Below, piece by piece: positions 52,341 to 61,687 of a stretch of 64,000 nt of DNA. The position numbers and the translations under genes were made by a program. The notes below the pieces were generated by a model. That model was not told where the DNA came from. It did no database searches and saw only the letters and a list, made by a program, of their open reading frames with translations. Source of the DNA: Sphingobium sp. 66-54 (GTDB lineage: Bacteria; Pseudomonadota; Alphaproteobacteria; Sphingomonadales; Sphingomonadaceae); NCBI GenBank assembly GCA_001899715.1, contig MKWI01000016.1, forward strand, positions 124,001 through 188,000, written 5' to 3'. Numbering within the stretch: the first letter of the stretch is position 1; each line of letters starts with the position of its first letter.

Positions 52341-53732
52341 TCACCCTGCCGGCAGGCGCAGGCGCACCATAGTGCCACCCATATCCTCGCTTTCGCCGAG
52401 GGATACCGAGCCGCCGTAAATCTCCGCCACGTCGCGCACGATGGCAAGGCCGAGACCGGTGCCGGGTTTGCCGGAATCGAGCCGCACGCCGCGATCGAAG
52501 ATGCGTTCGCGATCGACTTCGGCGATACCGGCACCGTCATCCTCGATGAGGATGTCGATCCAGCGGCCTTCGTCCTGCACAGTGACGAACACGCTACCGC
52601 CACCATATTTGGCCGCGTTTTCGACAAGATTGCCGAGCAGCTCGTCGAGATCCTGCCGCTCGACACGCACCACGGCGCTGTGAGATCCGGCGCGGTCGAT
52701 GCGGGTCTCTGGGTAAAGCCTTTCCACCGCGCGCTCCACCGCCTCCAGGCTCGGCCAGACCGGCGTGCGGCTCTGCGCCGCGCCGCGCCGGCCGAGTGCG
52801 CGGGCACGGGCGAGGTGATGGTCGATTTGCCGGCGCATGGTAGCGGTCTCGCGGATTACCGTGGGAGCGAGATCGGGTGCGCTGGCGGTCGCGGCGTTCA
52901 TGACGACAGTAAGCGGCGTCTTGAGCGCATGGGCGAGATTGCCGGCGTGGCGTCGGGCTTCTTCGGCCTGCTGCTCATTATGCGCTAGCAGCGCATTCAA
53001 TTCCTCGACCAGTGGCAGCACCTCGCGGGGCAGCGGCTCAGTGATGCGGGATTTCTCGCCGGCCCGCATGCGGGCGATCTCCAGCCGGATGCGGCGCAAC
53101 GGCCGCAGCCCAAAGAACACTTGAAGTGCGGCGAGCAGGATGAGGCCGATACCGAGTGCTAGAAAGCTGTAGATCAGCGTCGTGCGCAGGCTGTGGATCT
53201 GCGCATCCAATCCCTCGCGGGCTTGTGCGACAATGAAGATCCAGCGCGTGTCGCTGCCGGGCAGGATGACAGTACGTGCCATGATGCGGAGAGGCTCGTC
53301 GGCGAACTGGCTGGTGTCGATGCCTTGGCCGGGCCGTGCGCGCATCTCCGGCGTGATCTGGATTGCGCGGTCCCACAGGGAGCGCGAGCGCCAGTCCTCA
53401 TGGCCGTCGCCGCTGATTTGGTAATAGAGGCCGCTGGCTGGCTCCAGAAAGCGCTGGTCGGCGAGGGGACGGTTAAACAGTACCTCGCCTTCCGGTCCGA
53501 CTTCCGCCGATGAGATCATGGCGGTGAGGACATAAGCAAGGCCGTCGTCGAAGTTGCGGGTGACGGCGCTGGTCAGCACTTGGTCCAGCGCCAGGCCCCC
53601 GCCGAGCAGCAGCACGCCGATCCACAGCGCGGAAATGCCGATGATGCGCCGGCTCAGCGATCCCGTGCTGCGGCTGGACGGCGGCGCCGGCGGTGCCACG
53701 CTCTCCGCCGCCGGATCAGCCAGCGCTATCAT
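52341..53732 (-). CDS. Sensor histidine kinase, PhoQ-like
   Basis: A 463-residue kinase. There is a membrane segment at about 29-55, a periplasmic sensor of about 130 residues, a second segment near 190-210, then HAMP-like and HisKA domains. The H-box LAHALKTPLTV holds His268, of the PhoQ-type A-L-K-T-P-L; the N-box is NLVENAAKYGG, and GTGLGLAI forms the lid. It overlaps the response regulator by 17 bases and is in the same operon. Confidence 0.93.
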   Translation of the reverse strand: MIALADPAAESVAPPAPPSSRSTGSLSRRIIGISALWIGVLLLGGGLALDQVLTSAVTRNFDDGLAYVLTAMISSAEVGPEGEVLFNRPLADQRFLEPASGLYYQISGDGHEDWRSRSLWDRAIQITPEMRARPGQGIDTSQFADEPLRIMARTVILPGSDTRWIFIVAQAREGLDAQIHSLRTTLIYSFLALGIGLILLAALQVFFGLRPLRRIRLEIARMRAGEKSRITEPLPREVLPLVEELNALLAHNEQQAEEARRHAGNLAHALKTPLTVVMNAATASAPDLAPTVIRETATMRRQIDHHLARARALGRRGAAQSRTPVWPSLEAVERAVERLYPETRIDRAGSHSAVVRVERQDLDELLGNLVENAAKYGGGSVFVTVQDEGRWIDILIEDDGAGIAEVDRERIFDRGVRLDSGKPGTGLGLAIVRDVAEIYGGSVSLGESEDMGGTMVRLRLPAG

Positions 53733-54381
53733 CCAGGCTGTAGCCCAGCCCCCTGATGGTCGAAATCACGTCCGCGCCCAGTTTCTTGCGGATACGCGTC
53801 ACGAACACTTCGATGGTATTGGAATCGCGGTCGAAATCCTGATCGTAAATATGCTCGATCAGCTCAGTACGGCTGACCACCTTGCCCTTGTGATGCATGA
53901 GGTAGGAGAGAAGCTTATATTCCTGCGCGGTGAGCTTAACCGGCTCGCCATTGAGCGTGACCTTGCCCGAGCGCGTATCCAGCCGCACATCGCCAGCGAT
54001 CAGTTCGCTCGACGCGTTGCCAGAGGAACGGCGGATCAGCGCGCGCAGGCGGGCGATCAGTTCCTCGCTCTGGAAGGGCTTGGCAAGATAATCGTCTGCG
54101 CCCGCATCGAGCCCCGCGACCTTGTCCGACCAGCTATCGCGCGCGGTGAGCACGAGAACAGGCATGGTCAACCCTTCCTTGCGCCAGCGGTCGAGCACGG
54201 TCAGTCCATCGATCTCGGGCAGGCCGAGGTCGAGCACGATGGCGTCGTAGCTTTCGGTCGAGCCCAGGAAATGCCCATCCTCGCCATCCGTGGCGAGATC
54301 GACGGCATAGCCCGCGCCTTCGAGTGTGGACTTGAGCTGCTTGCCCAGGGTCGGCTCATCCTCGACGATCAGCAGGCGCAT
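53716..54381 (-). CDS. OmpR/PhoP-type response regulator
   Basis: A 221-residue regulator. The receiver has LLIVEDE, phospho-acceptor Asp51 (IVLDLGLPEIDG), LTAR and AKPF; the winged-helix domain has LTAQEYKLLSYLMHHKGKVVSRTELIEHIYD and NTIEVFVTRIRKKLG. It is close to PhoP/QseB-type regulators. It is between a PepSY gene and its kinase, all leftward. Confidence 0.94.
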   Translation of the reverse strand: MRLLIVEDEPTLGKQLKSTLEGAGYAVDLATDGEDGHFLGSTESYDAIVLDLGLPEIDGLTVLDRWRKEGLTMPVLVLTARDSWSDKVAGLDAGADDYLAKPFQSEELIARLRALIRRSSGNASSELIAGDVRLDTRSGKVTLNGEPVKLTAQEYKLLSYLMHHKGKVVSRTELIEHIYDQDFDRDSNTIEVFVTRIRKKLGADVISTIRGLGYSLDDSAG

Positions 54382-54417
54382 GATTTTCCTTTCCGTTGTG
54401 GGCTTACAGGCGCGGTA

Positions 54418-54735
54418 TTAGCGCGTCCGGCCGATGATATTGCCGGTCTTGCCGTCCACATCAACCCAGAGCACCTTGCCGTCGCTGCGCAGGAACTGCA
54501 TGCGATAGACACCTTCACGCGGGGAGGGGGCGACGCCAACATAAGTGGCGCCTTTCATCTCCGATTCGACCCGGCGTTTGATGATCGAAAAGGGCATGAC
54601 GTCCCCGTCCAGCATCTGCCGGCGGGCGGACTTCTGCTCCTCACCGCGCGAGAAGCGCTGGGCGTCGGCCGCCTGGATCGTGCCCACAAGCATGAGCAGG
54701 CCGCTCAGGGCGAGAAGGGAAGAACGCAAGGTCAT
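54418..54735 (-). CDS. Small exported PepSY-domain protein
   Basis: A 105-residue protein with a signal sequence (LLALSGLLMLVGTIQAADA) followed by a PepSY-like domain: FSIIKRRVESEMKGATYVG, YRMQFLRSDGKVLWVDVDGKTGNIIG. PepSY proteins upstream of OmpR/HK pairs are common in alphaproteobacteria and are thought to modulate periplasmic signals. The start is ATG 54735; the longer frame (to 54759) has no clear signal peptide. Confidence 0.85.
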   Translation of the reverse strand: MTLRSSLLALSGLLMLVGTIQAADAQRFSRGEEQKSARRQMLDGDVMPFSIIKRRVESEMKGATYVGVAPSPREGVYRMQFLRSDGKVLWVDVDGKTGNIIGRTR

Positions 54736-54792
54736 GCGGGCCCTATGCCCACCATCCATTGAACAAGTGCTGAATGTGCCATGCCCCCGCGA

Positions 54793-55533
54793 TCATCGCT
54801 CGAGCATATATTGGACATTCAATGAAATCGAGGTCGAGATCTGGCCCGGCTCGATCTTGGTCTGCGGTGCGGCTTCGGCGGCCATCGCGCGCATGTTGAA
54901 TACTGGCATGGGAGGCTGGAAGCCGCCGCCCTCGGAGACCGCGACGAGGCGGGCGGTGCGGTACCCGGTCGCCTGCGCGTAGAGGGTGGCGCGCTCCTGC
55001 GCCGTCTTAAGCGCCTTGGTGCGGGCTTGGTCGAGCAGCTTGTTCGGCTCCGCGATGCCAAAAGCGGGGCCGTTGATGTTGGTCGCGCCAGCCGTGACCA
55101 TTGCGTCCACCAGTTCGCCGGCGTTGTCGAGTTTGCGCACCTTCACGCTGAGCTGATTGCTCGCCTCGTAGCCGAGAAAGCGAGGCCCTTGCCCCTCGGT
55201 GCGGTTGGAATAATCATATTGCGGGTTGAGGTTGATGCCGCTGGTCTGGATGTCCTTACGCTCGATCCCGCTCTTGACCAGCGCGGCGACCAGTCTGTCC
55301 ATTTGCGCGGCGTTCTGTGCCATGGCGCCCTTCGCCGTCGGCGCGCGGGTCTGCACGCCGGTATTGATGGTTGCCATGTCCGGCGCGCTCTCGATGGCTT
55401 CGGAGACGTTTAGCGAGAGCAGCGGGCCGGTGGCGGGGATCATCGGGCCGTGGCCTTGCGGTTGCTGGGCAGTCGCCAAGGCGGGCGCCATCAGCGCTGC
55501 CGAAGCGGCGAGCAGGAGGGGCAAACGAGCCAT
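54793..55533 (-). CDS. SIMPL-domain (DUF541) exported protein
   Basis: A 246-residue protein with a signal peptide (LLLAASAALMAPALATA, cleavage near residue 22) followed by a SIMPL/YggE-type domain: APDMATINTGVQTRAPTAKGAMAQNAAQM, IERKDIQTSGINLNPQYDYSN, LSVKVRKLDNAGELVDAMVTAGATNINGP. The related YggE lowers oxidative stress in E. coli; the molecular role is unknown. It is divergent from the ABC-F gene. Confidence 0.88.
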   Translation of the reverse strand: MARLPLLLAASAALMAPALATAQQPQGHGPMIPATGPLLSLNVSEAIESAPDMATINTGVQTRAPTAKGAMAQNAAQMDRLVAALVKSGIERKDIQTSGINLNPQYDYSNRTEGQGPRFLGYEASNQLSVKVRKLDNAGELVDAMVTAGATNINGPAFGIAEPNKLLDQARTKALKTAQERATLYAQATGYRTARLVAVSEGGGFQPPMPVFNMRAMAAEAAPQTKIEPGQISTSISLNVQYMLER

Positions 55534-55655
55534 ATGAAGATCCTTCCAGATTGGGTCATAGCGGCCTCTTGCGGGAAGCTGGCTGAACGGGTGCTGACAC
55601 GATTGTCACGTTCAAGCCTTGCTCCCGTCGTCGGCATCTGTTTTAGCGCGGCCTT

Positions 55656-57440
55656 ATGGCGGCGCCACTCCTTTCCTATGAAAATCTCGGTCTCATCCAG
55701 GGGGCTGGCTGGCTGTTCCGCGGGCTCGACCTGCATATCGGAGCCCGCGATCGGCTGGCTCTGATCGGCCGCAATGGCGCTGGTAAGACAACCTTGCTCA
55801 AGCTGATCGCGGGCCGCGTCGAGCCGGACGAGGGCAAGCGCTCGATCGTGCCGGGCACCAATGTGGTGATGCTGGAGCAGGACCCGGACGTAAGCGGATT
55901 CGCCACCCTGCGCGATTTTGCGACGAGCGGGGCAGGGGCGCCGGCTGTGCATGAGGTGGAGGCGATCGCCGATCAGCTCGGTATCGACCTGGCGCGCGAT
56001 GCGGCAACGGCGAGCGGGGGCGAGCGGCGCCGTGCGGCGATCTGCCGCGCGCTGGCGAGCGAACCGGATATCCTGCTGCTCGACGAGCCGACCAACCATC
56101 TCGATATCGCCGCGATCACCTGGCTGGAGGACTGGCTTGGACGCTACAATGGCGCCTTCGTGGTCATCAGCCACGACCGGACCTTCCTCACCCGGCTGAC
56201 CCGCTCCACGCTCTGGCTGGATCGCGGCAACATGCGCCGCAACGAAGTCGGCTTCGGCGGGTTCGAGGCGTGGATGGAAAAGGTCTATGCCGAGGAGGCG
56301 CGGGCCGCCGACAAGCTGGATGCCAAGCTCAAGATCGAGGCGCATTGGCTGGAACGCGGCGTGACGGCACGGCGCAAGCGTAATCAGGGCCGTCTGGCCA
56401 AGCTGCACGAGATGCGTGCCCAGCGCGCTGCGATGATCGGGCCGCAGGGCGCGGCCAAGCTGGCGGTGGCAAGCGACGACAGCAAGACCAAGAGCGTCAT
56501 CGTCGCCGAGCATGTCACCAAAAGCTTTGGCGAGCGCGCGATCATCAAGGATTTCTCGTTGCGCATCCAGCGCGGAGACCGCATCGGCATCGTTGGTGGC
56601 AACGGCGCGGGCAAGACGACGCTGCTCAAGCTGCTTACCGGCGAGATCGTGCCGGACAGCGGGACCGTCACGCGGGCTAAAACGCTGGATGGCATCATCA
56701 TCGACCAGCAGCGTAGCCTGATGGCGCCGGAGAAGCGCGTGCGTGACGTGCTGGCCGAGGGTGGCGACTGGATTGAGGTGCGTGGTGTCAAGAAGCACGT
56801 CCATGGCTACCTCAAGGAGTTCCTGTTCGATCCGAGCCTGGCCGAGGCGCGGATCGGCACGCTCTCGGGCGGGGAGCGCTCACGGTTGCTGCTGGCGCGC
56901 GAGTTTGCTCGCGAATCCAATCTGCTGGTGCTCGACGAACCGACCAACGACCTCGACCTGGAGACGCTCGACCTGCTTCAGGAGGTGATCGCCGATTATG
57001 AGGGCACCGTCCTCATCGTCAGTCACGACCGCGACTTTCTCGACCGCACAGTGACGGTGACGCTGGGACTGGACGGTTCGGGACGGGTTGATGTCATCGC
57101 CGGGGGCTATGCCGATTGGGAGGCCAAGCGCCGGCCGACCAATGCGCCGAAAAAGGCTTTCGCACCCAAGGTTGAGACGCCGGCCCCGCCGCCGCCCAAG
57201 GCGGCCAAGCTAAGCTACAAGGACCAGCGCGACTATGATCTGCTGCCGGAGCGGATCGCGCAGATCGAGACAGCCATCGCACGCGACGAGGCGGCGCTCG
57301 CCGACCCTGCGCTTTATATGGAGAACCCGGCGCGCTTCGCAGCCCTCACCGCTGCGATCGAGAAAGCGCGGGTGGAGAAGGACGCGGCGGAGGAGCGCTG
57401 GCTGCACCTTGCCGAGGTCGTGGAAGGGCTGGGCGGCTAG
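55656..57440 (+). CDS. ABC-F family ATPase (Uup-like)
   Basis: A 594-residue cytoplasmic protein with two ATP-binding domains and no membrane segments. Walker A: GRNGAGKTT and GGNGAGKTT. Signatures: TASGGERRR and LSGGERSR. Walker B: DILLLDEPTNHLD and LLVLDEPTNDLDLE. The linker and the C-terminal coiled coil (about 520-594, KLSYKDQRDYDLLPERIAQIE) are Uup-like. ABC-F proteins act on ribosomes or DNA rather than transport. Confidence 0.94.
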   Translation: MAAPLLSYENLGLIQGAGWLFRGLDLHIGARDRLALIGRNGAGKTTLLKLIAGRVEPDEGKRSIVPGTNVVMLEQDPDVSGFATLRDFATSGAGAPAVHEVEAIADQLGIDLARDAATASGGERRRAAICRALASEPDILLLDEPTNHLDIAAITWLEDWLGRYNGAFVVISHDRTFLTRLTRSTLWLDRGNMRRNEVGFGGFEAWMEKVYAEEARAADKLDAKLKIEAHWLERGVTARRKRNQGRLAKLHEMRAQRAAMIGPQGAAKLAVASDDSKTKSVIVAEHVTKSFGERAIIKDFSLRIQRGDRIGIVGGNGAGKTTLLKLLTGEIVPDSGTVTRAKTLDGIIIDQQRSLMAPEKRVRDVLAEGGDWIEVRGVKKHVHGYLKEFLFDPSLAEARIGTLSGGERSRLLLAREFARESNLLVLDEPTNDLDLETLDLLQEVIADYEGTVLIVSHDRDFLDRTVTVTLGLDGSGRVDVIAGGYADWEAKRRPTNAPKKAFAPKVETPAPPPPKAAKLSYKDQRDYDLLPERIAQIETAIARDEAALADPALYMENPARFAALTAAIEKARVEKDAAEERWLHLAEVVEGLGG

Positions 57441-57457
57441 CGCCGACCCTCCGCAGC

Positions 57458-58324
57458 ATGATCTCTGGTAATCCCGTCCGTGCGGCGCTGCTCTGCAATC
57501 TGGCTTTGCTGCTGTTCGCATGCATGGACACGACGACCAAATATCTGACCGCGCATTTCGAAGTGCCGCTGGTCGTCGCCGCGCGCTACATCGGGAACGT
57601 CGTGCTGATGTTACTGTTCATCGCGCCGACGCACGGGCGCGAGATGGTGTGGACGCAGCGGACTGCTCTGGTCTGGGTGCGGGGCGGCTGTCTCGCCGCC
57701 TCCTCACTACTGATCGGCTTTTCGCTTCAGCGTATGCCGGTAGCGGAGACGACTGCGATCATGTTCCTCTCGCCGGTACTGGTGGTGCTGGCAGCCGGCC
57801 GGATGCTGCATGAGCAGATCGGCCTGTGGGGTTGGGGCGCGGTGTTGCTCGGTTTTGGCGGCGTGATGCTTGTCGTCCGCCCGGGCAGCGGTCTGGACCT
57901 CGCCGGCGTGTTGATGGCGCTGGCCGCCGCAGCGCTTAGCACCAGCTATCAGCTCCTCTCCCGCACGCTGGCGGCGTCCGAGCGGACGCTGGGGCTCCTG
58001 TTCTATAGCGCCGCCATCGGCGCCATGCTGTTCAGCGCGGCGCTCCCCTGGTTTTGGGCGGTCCGCGTGCCGACGCTGCTGGAAGCGAGCCTGCTGACTG
58101 CGTTGGGCGCGCTGGGCGGGATGGGGCATTATCTTTTCACGGCCGCCTTCCGCTACGCGCCCGCGTCCATCCTCGCGCCCATGACCTATCTGCAATTGTT
58201 GTGGGCGGCGGCGCTCGGCTGGATGGTGTTCCACCATGCGCCCGACGCAGTCAGCGTGCTGGGCATGCTGATCGTGGGCGCATCCGGTGTGATGGTCGCG
58301 CTGCGATCCCGATATCCGTCCTAA
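57458..58324 (+). CDS. DMT-superfamily (EamA-type) transporter
   Basis: A 288-residue membrane protein with about ten segments in two EamA repeats (the second with GLLFYSAAIGAM, YAPASILAPMTYLQLLWAAALGW). MPVAETTAIMFLSPVLVVLAA is a typical segment-3/4 block. It is probably a metabolite or drug exporter; the substrate is unknown. It lies 17 bases after the ABC-F gene, and its stop overlaps that of the convergent hydrolase gene by two bases. Confidence 0.9.
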   Translation: MISGNPVRAALLCNLALLLFACMDTTTKYLTAHFEVPLVVAARYIGNVVLMLLFIAPTHGREMVWTQRTALVWVRGGCLAASSLLIGFSLQRMPVAETTAIMFLSPVLVVLAAGRMLHEQIGLWGWGAVLLGFGGVMLVVRPGSGLDLAGVLMALAAAALSTSYQLLSRTLAASERTLGLLFYSAAIGAMLFSAALPWFWAVRVPTLLEASLLTALGALGGMGHYLFTAAFRYAPASILAPMTYLQLLWAAALGWMVFHHAPDAVSVLGMLIVGASGVMVALRSRYPS

Positions 58325-58977
58325 CGGATCGGCGAATCCGGAGCGAGGCGCATGTCGAGATAGTTGTCGACACTCATCATCAGCTGGTCGAGTTCATGCT
58401 CGAAGAAGTGATTGGCGTTGCGGATCTCGTCATGGTGGATGGTGATGCCCTTCTGGGTACGCAACTTATCGACCAGCTTCTGCACGGAAGGCGCCGAAAC
58501 CACCTCGTCATTGATGCCCTGCACGATGATGCCGGAGGCGGGGCAAGGGGCGAGGAATGAGAAATCATACATGTTGGCGGGCGGCGAGACCGAGATGAAG
58601 CCGCGCACCTCCGGCCGGCGCATGAGGAGCTGCATGGCGATCCATGCGCCGAAGGAGAAGCCGGCGATCCAGGTCGTCTGCGCCTCCTGATGGAAGCTCT
58701 GCACCCAGTCAAGCGCGGCAGCGGCATCCGACAGTTCGCCGATGCCGTTGTCGAACGTACCCTGGCTGCGGCCGACACCCCGGAAATTGAAGCGCAGCGT
58801 GGCGAAACCCCGGCGCACGAATGTCTTGTAGAGCGCCTGGGTGATGCGGTCGTTCATCGTGCCGCCGCCCTGCGGATGTGGGTGCAGGATCAGCGCGACG
58901 GGTGCGCGCGGACGGGGCGGGGGGCTGAAACGGCCTTCGAGACGGCCCTCGGGGCCAGGAAAGATGACGTCGGGCAT
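58321..58977 (-). CDS. Alpha/beta hydrolase, dienelactone-hydrolase-like
   Basis: A 218-residue protein. It has LILHPHPQGGGTMNDRI, LRFNFRGVGRSQG and the nucleophile elbow GFSFGAW with the putative catalytic Ser. The Asp comes from INDEV and the His is in NANHFFEHEL. This is the widespread alphaproteobacterial hydrolase encoded beside cysteine desulfurase genes. The natural substrate is unknown. Start ATG 58977; the open frame continues to 59013 but ATG 58977 gives the usual family length. Confidence 0.88.
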   Translation of the reverse strand: MPDVIFPGPEGRLEGRFSPPPRPRAPVALILHPHPQGGGTMNDRITQALYKTFVRRGFATLRFNFRGVGRSQGTFDNGIGELSDAAAALDWVQSFHQEAQTTWIAGFSFGAWIAMQLLMRRPEVRGFISVSPPANMYDFSFLAPCPASGIIVQGINDEVVSAPSVQKLVDKLRTQKGITIHHDEIRNANHFFEHELDQLMMSVDNYLDMRLAPDSPIR

Positions 58978-59148
58978 GGCACCTGGAATCTGATTGGGTG
59001 ACGCGGCCAACATTGCGGCTGCCGCTGATGGAGTGGGCGCTTATATAGAAAGGCAGCGTGATTTCGCAATGTTCTTGGGAGCGCTGTGCGCGCGGAGTCA
59101 TGGTCCCCTTGCGGATAGGCACGAATTGTCCGATGCGGAGGCGACAGG

Positions 59149-60195
59149 ATGAAAAGCCGCATCTATCTGGACCATGCCGCGACCACGCCGTTGCTGGAGC
59201 ACGCGCGCGCGGCGATGCTGGAAGGGTTCGCCGCCTGGGCCAACCCGTCCTCCCCGCACGCCGCTGGCCGTGAGGCGCGGGCGCTGCTCGAGGATGCGCG
59301 CGCGCGTATCGCCGCCGCGCTGGATTGGGACGGGCAGGTCATCCTCACTTCCGGCGCGAGCGAGGCGCTGGCCATCGCCATCGGCCGCTCGACCGGCAGC
59401 GGCGTGCTGGCCGGCGCGACCGAGCATGACGCGGTGCTGCGGCATGTGCCGGCGGCGCAGCGGCTGGCGGTGGATGCCGGTGGGCATGTGCTGTTACCCG
59501 ATGGTGTTGCGCCCGGCGCATTGGTCGCCGTGCAGCAGGTCAACAGCGAGACCGGGGTTATCCAGCCGCTCGATGCCATAGCCGAGTTGGTGCATGCGGC
59601 GGACGCGCATCTGCTCGCCGATTGCAGCCAGAGCGCGGGCAAGCTGCCGCTGCCCCGGAGTGCCGACATGATTGCGCTCAGCGCCCACAAGCTGGGCGGA
59701 CCGATCGGCATCGGCGCGCTGCTGGTGCGCGACCTGGGGCTGTTGCGGCCGAGCGGCGGGCAGGAGCAGGGCTATCGTGCCGGGACGGAGGCGATGCCGC
59801 TGGCGCGCGGGTTCGCCGCCGCGCTTGAAGCGCCGCGTGGCTGGCTGGCGGACGTGGCGGATTGGCGGGCGGCGCTGGATAGCGCCATCGTCAAGGCTGG
59901 CGGCGAGGTAGTGGCGGGCGGCGTGCCGCGCCTCTGCACCATCGGCAGCTACCGGATGCCCGGCGTCTCCGCGCAGGCGCAGCTCATCCGGCTCGACATG
60001 GCCGGCATCGCGGTCTCGGCCGGGAGCGCCTGCTCCTCCGGCAGTCTGCGCACCAGCCACGTGCTGGCGGCGATGGGCTGGGACGAGTCAGCCGCCAGTC
60101 AGGTCATCCGTGTCAGTATGGGGCACGATACGAGGGCCACGGACATTGACGCCTTTCTCGCGCAATGGCAGGCCATGGCCACGGGAACGCGATAA
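59149..60195 (+). CDS. Cysteine desulfurase family protein, first of a tandem pair
   Basis: A 348-residue PLP-dependent aminotransferase-class-V enzyme. Lys181 in SAHKLGGP binds PLP; Cys295 in GSACSSGS is the expected persulfide carrier; YLDHAATTPL and QVNSETGVIQP are conserved. It should release sulfur from cysteine for Fe-S clusters or thiolation. It is divergent from the hydrolase and 2 bases before a second desulfurase gene, from which it clearly differs in sequence. It lacks the longer C-terminus of IscS. Confidence 0.92.
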   Translation: MKSRIYLDHAATTPLLEHARAAMLEGFAAWANPSSPHAAGREARALLEDARARIAAALDWDGQVILTSGASEALAIAIGRSTGSGVLAGATEHDAVLRHVPAAQRLAVDAGGHVLLPDGVAPGALVAVQQVNSETGVIQPLDAIAELVHAADAHLLADCSQSAGKLPLPRSADMIALSAHKLGGPIGIGALLVRDLGLLRPSGGQEQGYRAGTEAMPLARGFAAALEAPRGWLADVADWRAALDSAIVKAGGEVVAGGVPRLCTIGSYRMPGVSAQAQLIRLDMAGIAVSAGSACSSGSLRTSHVLAAMGWDESAASQVIRVSMGHDTRATDIDAFLAQWQAMATGTR

Positions 60196-60197
60196 CG

Positions 60198-61304
60198 ATG
60201 ATATATCTGGATTATCAGGCGACAACGGCGCTGGCGCCGGAGGTGGCCGCGGCCATGACGGCGGTGATGGACCATTACGGCAACCCCAACAGCGCGCACC
60301 GCATCGGCCGGATCGCCGCCGCCGATGTGGAACTGGCGCGCGACCGGATCATGGCCGCGCTGGGGCGTAGCGACGGCAGGCTGGTCTTCACCAGCGGCGC
60401 GACCGAGGCGCTCAATATCGCCATTCTCGGCGCGGCGCGCACGGCCCCGGCGAGCCGGCGGCGCGTCGTCACGCTGGCGACCGAGCATGCCGCCGTGCGC
60501 GACACGGTGCTCTCGCTGCGCCATGAGGGATTCGAGCCGGTGATCCTGCCGGTCGGGCGCGACGGGCTGGTCGATCTCGACGTGGCGGAGGCGGCGATCG
60601 ACGAGCGCGCCGCGCTGCTCGCCGTCATGCAGGTGAACAACGAGATCGGCGTCATCCAGCCGGTTGCGCAACTGGGCGCCATTGCGCGCCGTTGTGGCGT
60701 GCCGGTGATCTGCGACGCGGTGCAGGGCTTCGGCCGGTTGCCGGTGCCGGAGGCGGACATGATCGCGATCACCGCGCACAAGATCCACGGCCCCAAGGGC
60801 GTGGGTGCGCTGTGGCTGCGCGACGGCCTGGATATTCCACCGCTGATGCATGGCGGCGGGCAGGAGGACGGGCTGCGGCCGGGTACGCTCTCGCCGATGC
60901 TGTGCGCCGGCTTCGGCGTGGCGGCGCAGCTCGCAGCGGAACGGCGCGAGGCGGATATCGCCCATGTCGAGACGCTGTGGGCGCGCGCGCGCGATCTGTT
61001 CGCGGAGTGGCGGGTGAACGGCAGTACCGAGCAGCGCTATCATGGCAACCTCAACATCCGGCGCACCGGCCTCGATGCGGCGCGGCTGATCTCGACCCTG
61101 CGCACTGTGGCCCTGTCGCTCGGCTCGGCCTGCGCCAGCGGCACCGGGCGGCCGAGCCATGTGCTGAAAGCCATCGGCCTCAAGGACGAGGAAGCGCGCG
61201 GGGCACTGCGCCTCGGTTTCGGGCGATACACGACCGTTGAGGAACTGGAGCAGGCGGCCGCGCTCATCAACGAGGCGGCGGCGACGCAGCGGGTGGCGGC
61301 ATGA
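60198..61304 (+). CDS. Cysteine desulfurase family protein, second of a tandem pair
   Basis: A 368-residue PLP enzyme. Lys195 in TAHKIHGPKG is the PLP lysine and Cys312 in GSACASGTG the active-site Cys. It is more IscS/NifS-like than its neighbour (VNNEIGVIQP, RPGTLSPMLCAGFG). The start is ATG 60198, directly after the first desulfurase; the frame upstream to 60165 is not used. The stop overlaps the ferredoxin start (ATGA). Confidence 0.93.
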   Translation: MIYLDYQATTALAPEVAAAMTAVMDHYGNPNSAHRIGRIAAADVELARDRIMAALGRSDGRLVFTSGATEALNIAILGAARTAPASRRRVVTLATEHAAVRDTVLSLRHEGFEPVILPVGRDGLVDLDVAEAAIDERAALLAVMQVNNEIGVIQPVAQLGAIARRCGVPVICDAVQGFGRLPVPEADMIAITAHKIHGPKGVGALWLRDGLDIPPLMHGGGQEDGLRPGTLSPMLCAGFGVAAQLAAERREADIAHVETLWARARDLFAEWRVNGSTEQRYHGNLNIRRTGLDAARLISTLRTVALSLGSACASGTGRPSHVLKAIGLKDEEARGALRLGFGRYTTVEELEQAAALINEAAATQRVAA

Positions 61305-61636
61305 CGCTGGTGCGGTTCATCGGTGCCGACGGGGAACGGGTGCTGGAGGTGCGGGCGGCGCCGGGCGACAATCTGCTCGATATCGCGCAGGCGGCGGGCC
61401 AGCCGCTGGAAGGGACGTGCGAGGGGCAGATGGCCTGCTCGACCTGCCACGTCATCATTGCGGCGGAGGACTTCGGAGTGCTGCCGCGCGCCAGCGAGGA
61501 CGAGGAGGATATGCTCGACCTTGCCGCCGCGACGACGCGCACCAGCCGCCTCGCCTGCCAGATCACGCTCACGGCGGAGATGGAGACACTGACGGTGCGT
61601 ATTCCGGCCGAAGTGCGCAATATGCAGGGCGTTTGA
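61301..61636 (+). CDS. [2Fe-2S] ferredoxin, ISC-type
   Basis: A 111-residue adrenodoxin-type ferredoxin. The ligands are Cys40, Cys46, Cys49 and Cys86, in the C-x5-C-x2-C-x36-C pattern of ISC ferredoxins; CEGQMACSTCHVII is characteristic. It is coupled to the second desulfurase (ATGA) and probably supplies electrons for cluster assembly. No iscU, iscA, hscAB or iscR is present in this window. Confidence 0.93.
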   Translation: MTLVRFIGADGERVLEVRAAPGDNLLDIAQAAGQPLEGTCEGQMACSTCHVIIAAEDFGVLPRASEDEEDMLDLAAATTRTSRLACQITLTAEMETLTVRIPAEVRNMQGV

Positions 61637-61687
61637 GGGCCGCTCGCGCCGCTGCTTGCATTCGGTGCGGATCGCCGCCATATGCCG

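Noticed and set aside
52200-52988. Plus-strand frame after purC beginning ERPCFSLEELVETI
   Set aside because: The first 50 residues look plausible, but the rest is antisense to the histidine kinase; no family match and no stop before the overlap.
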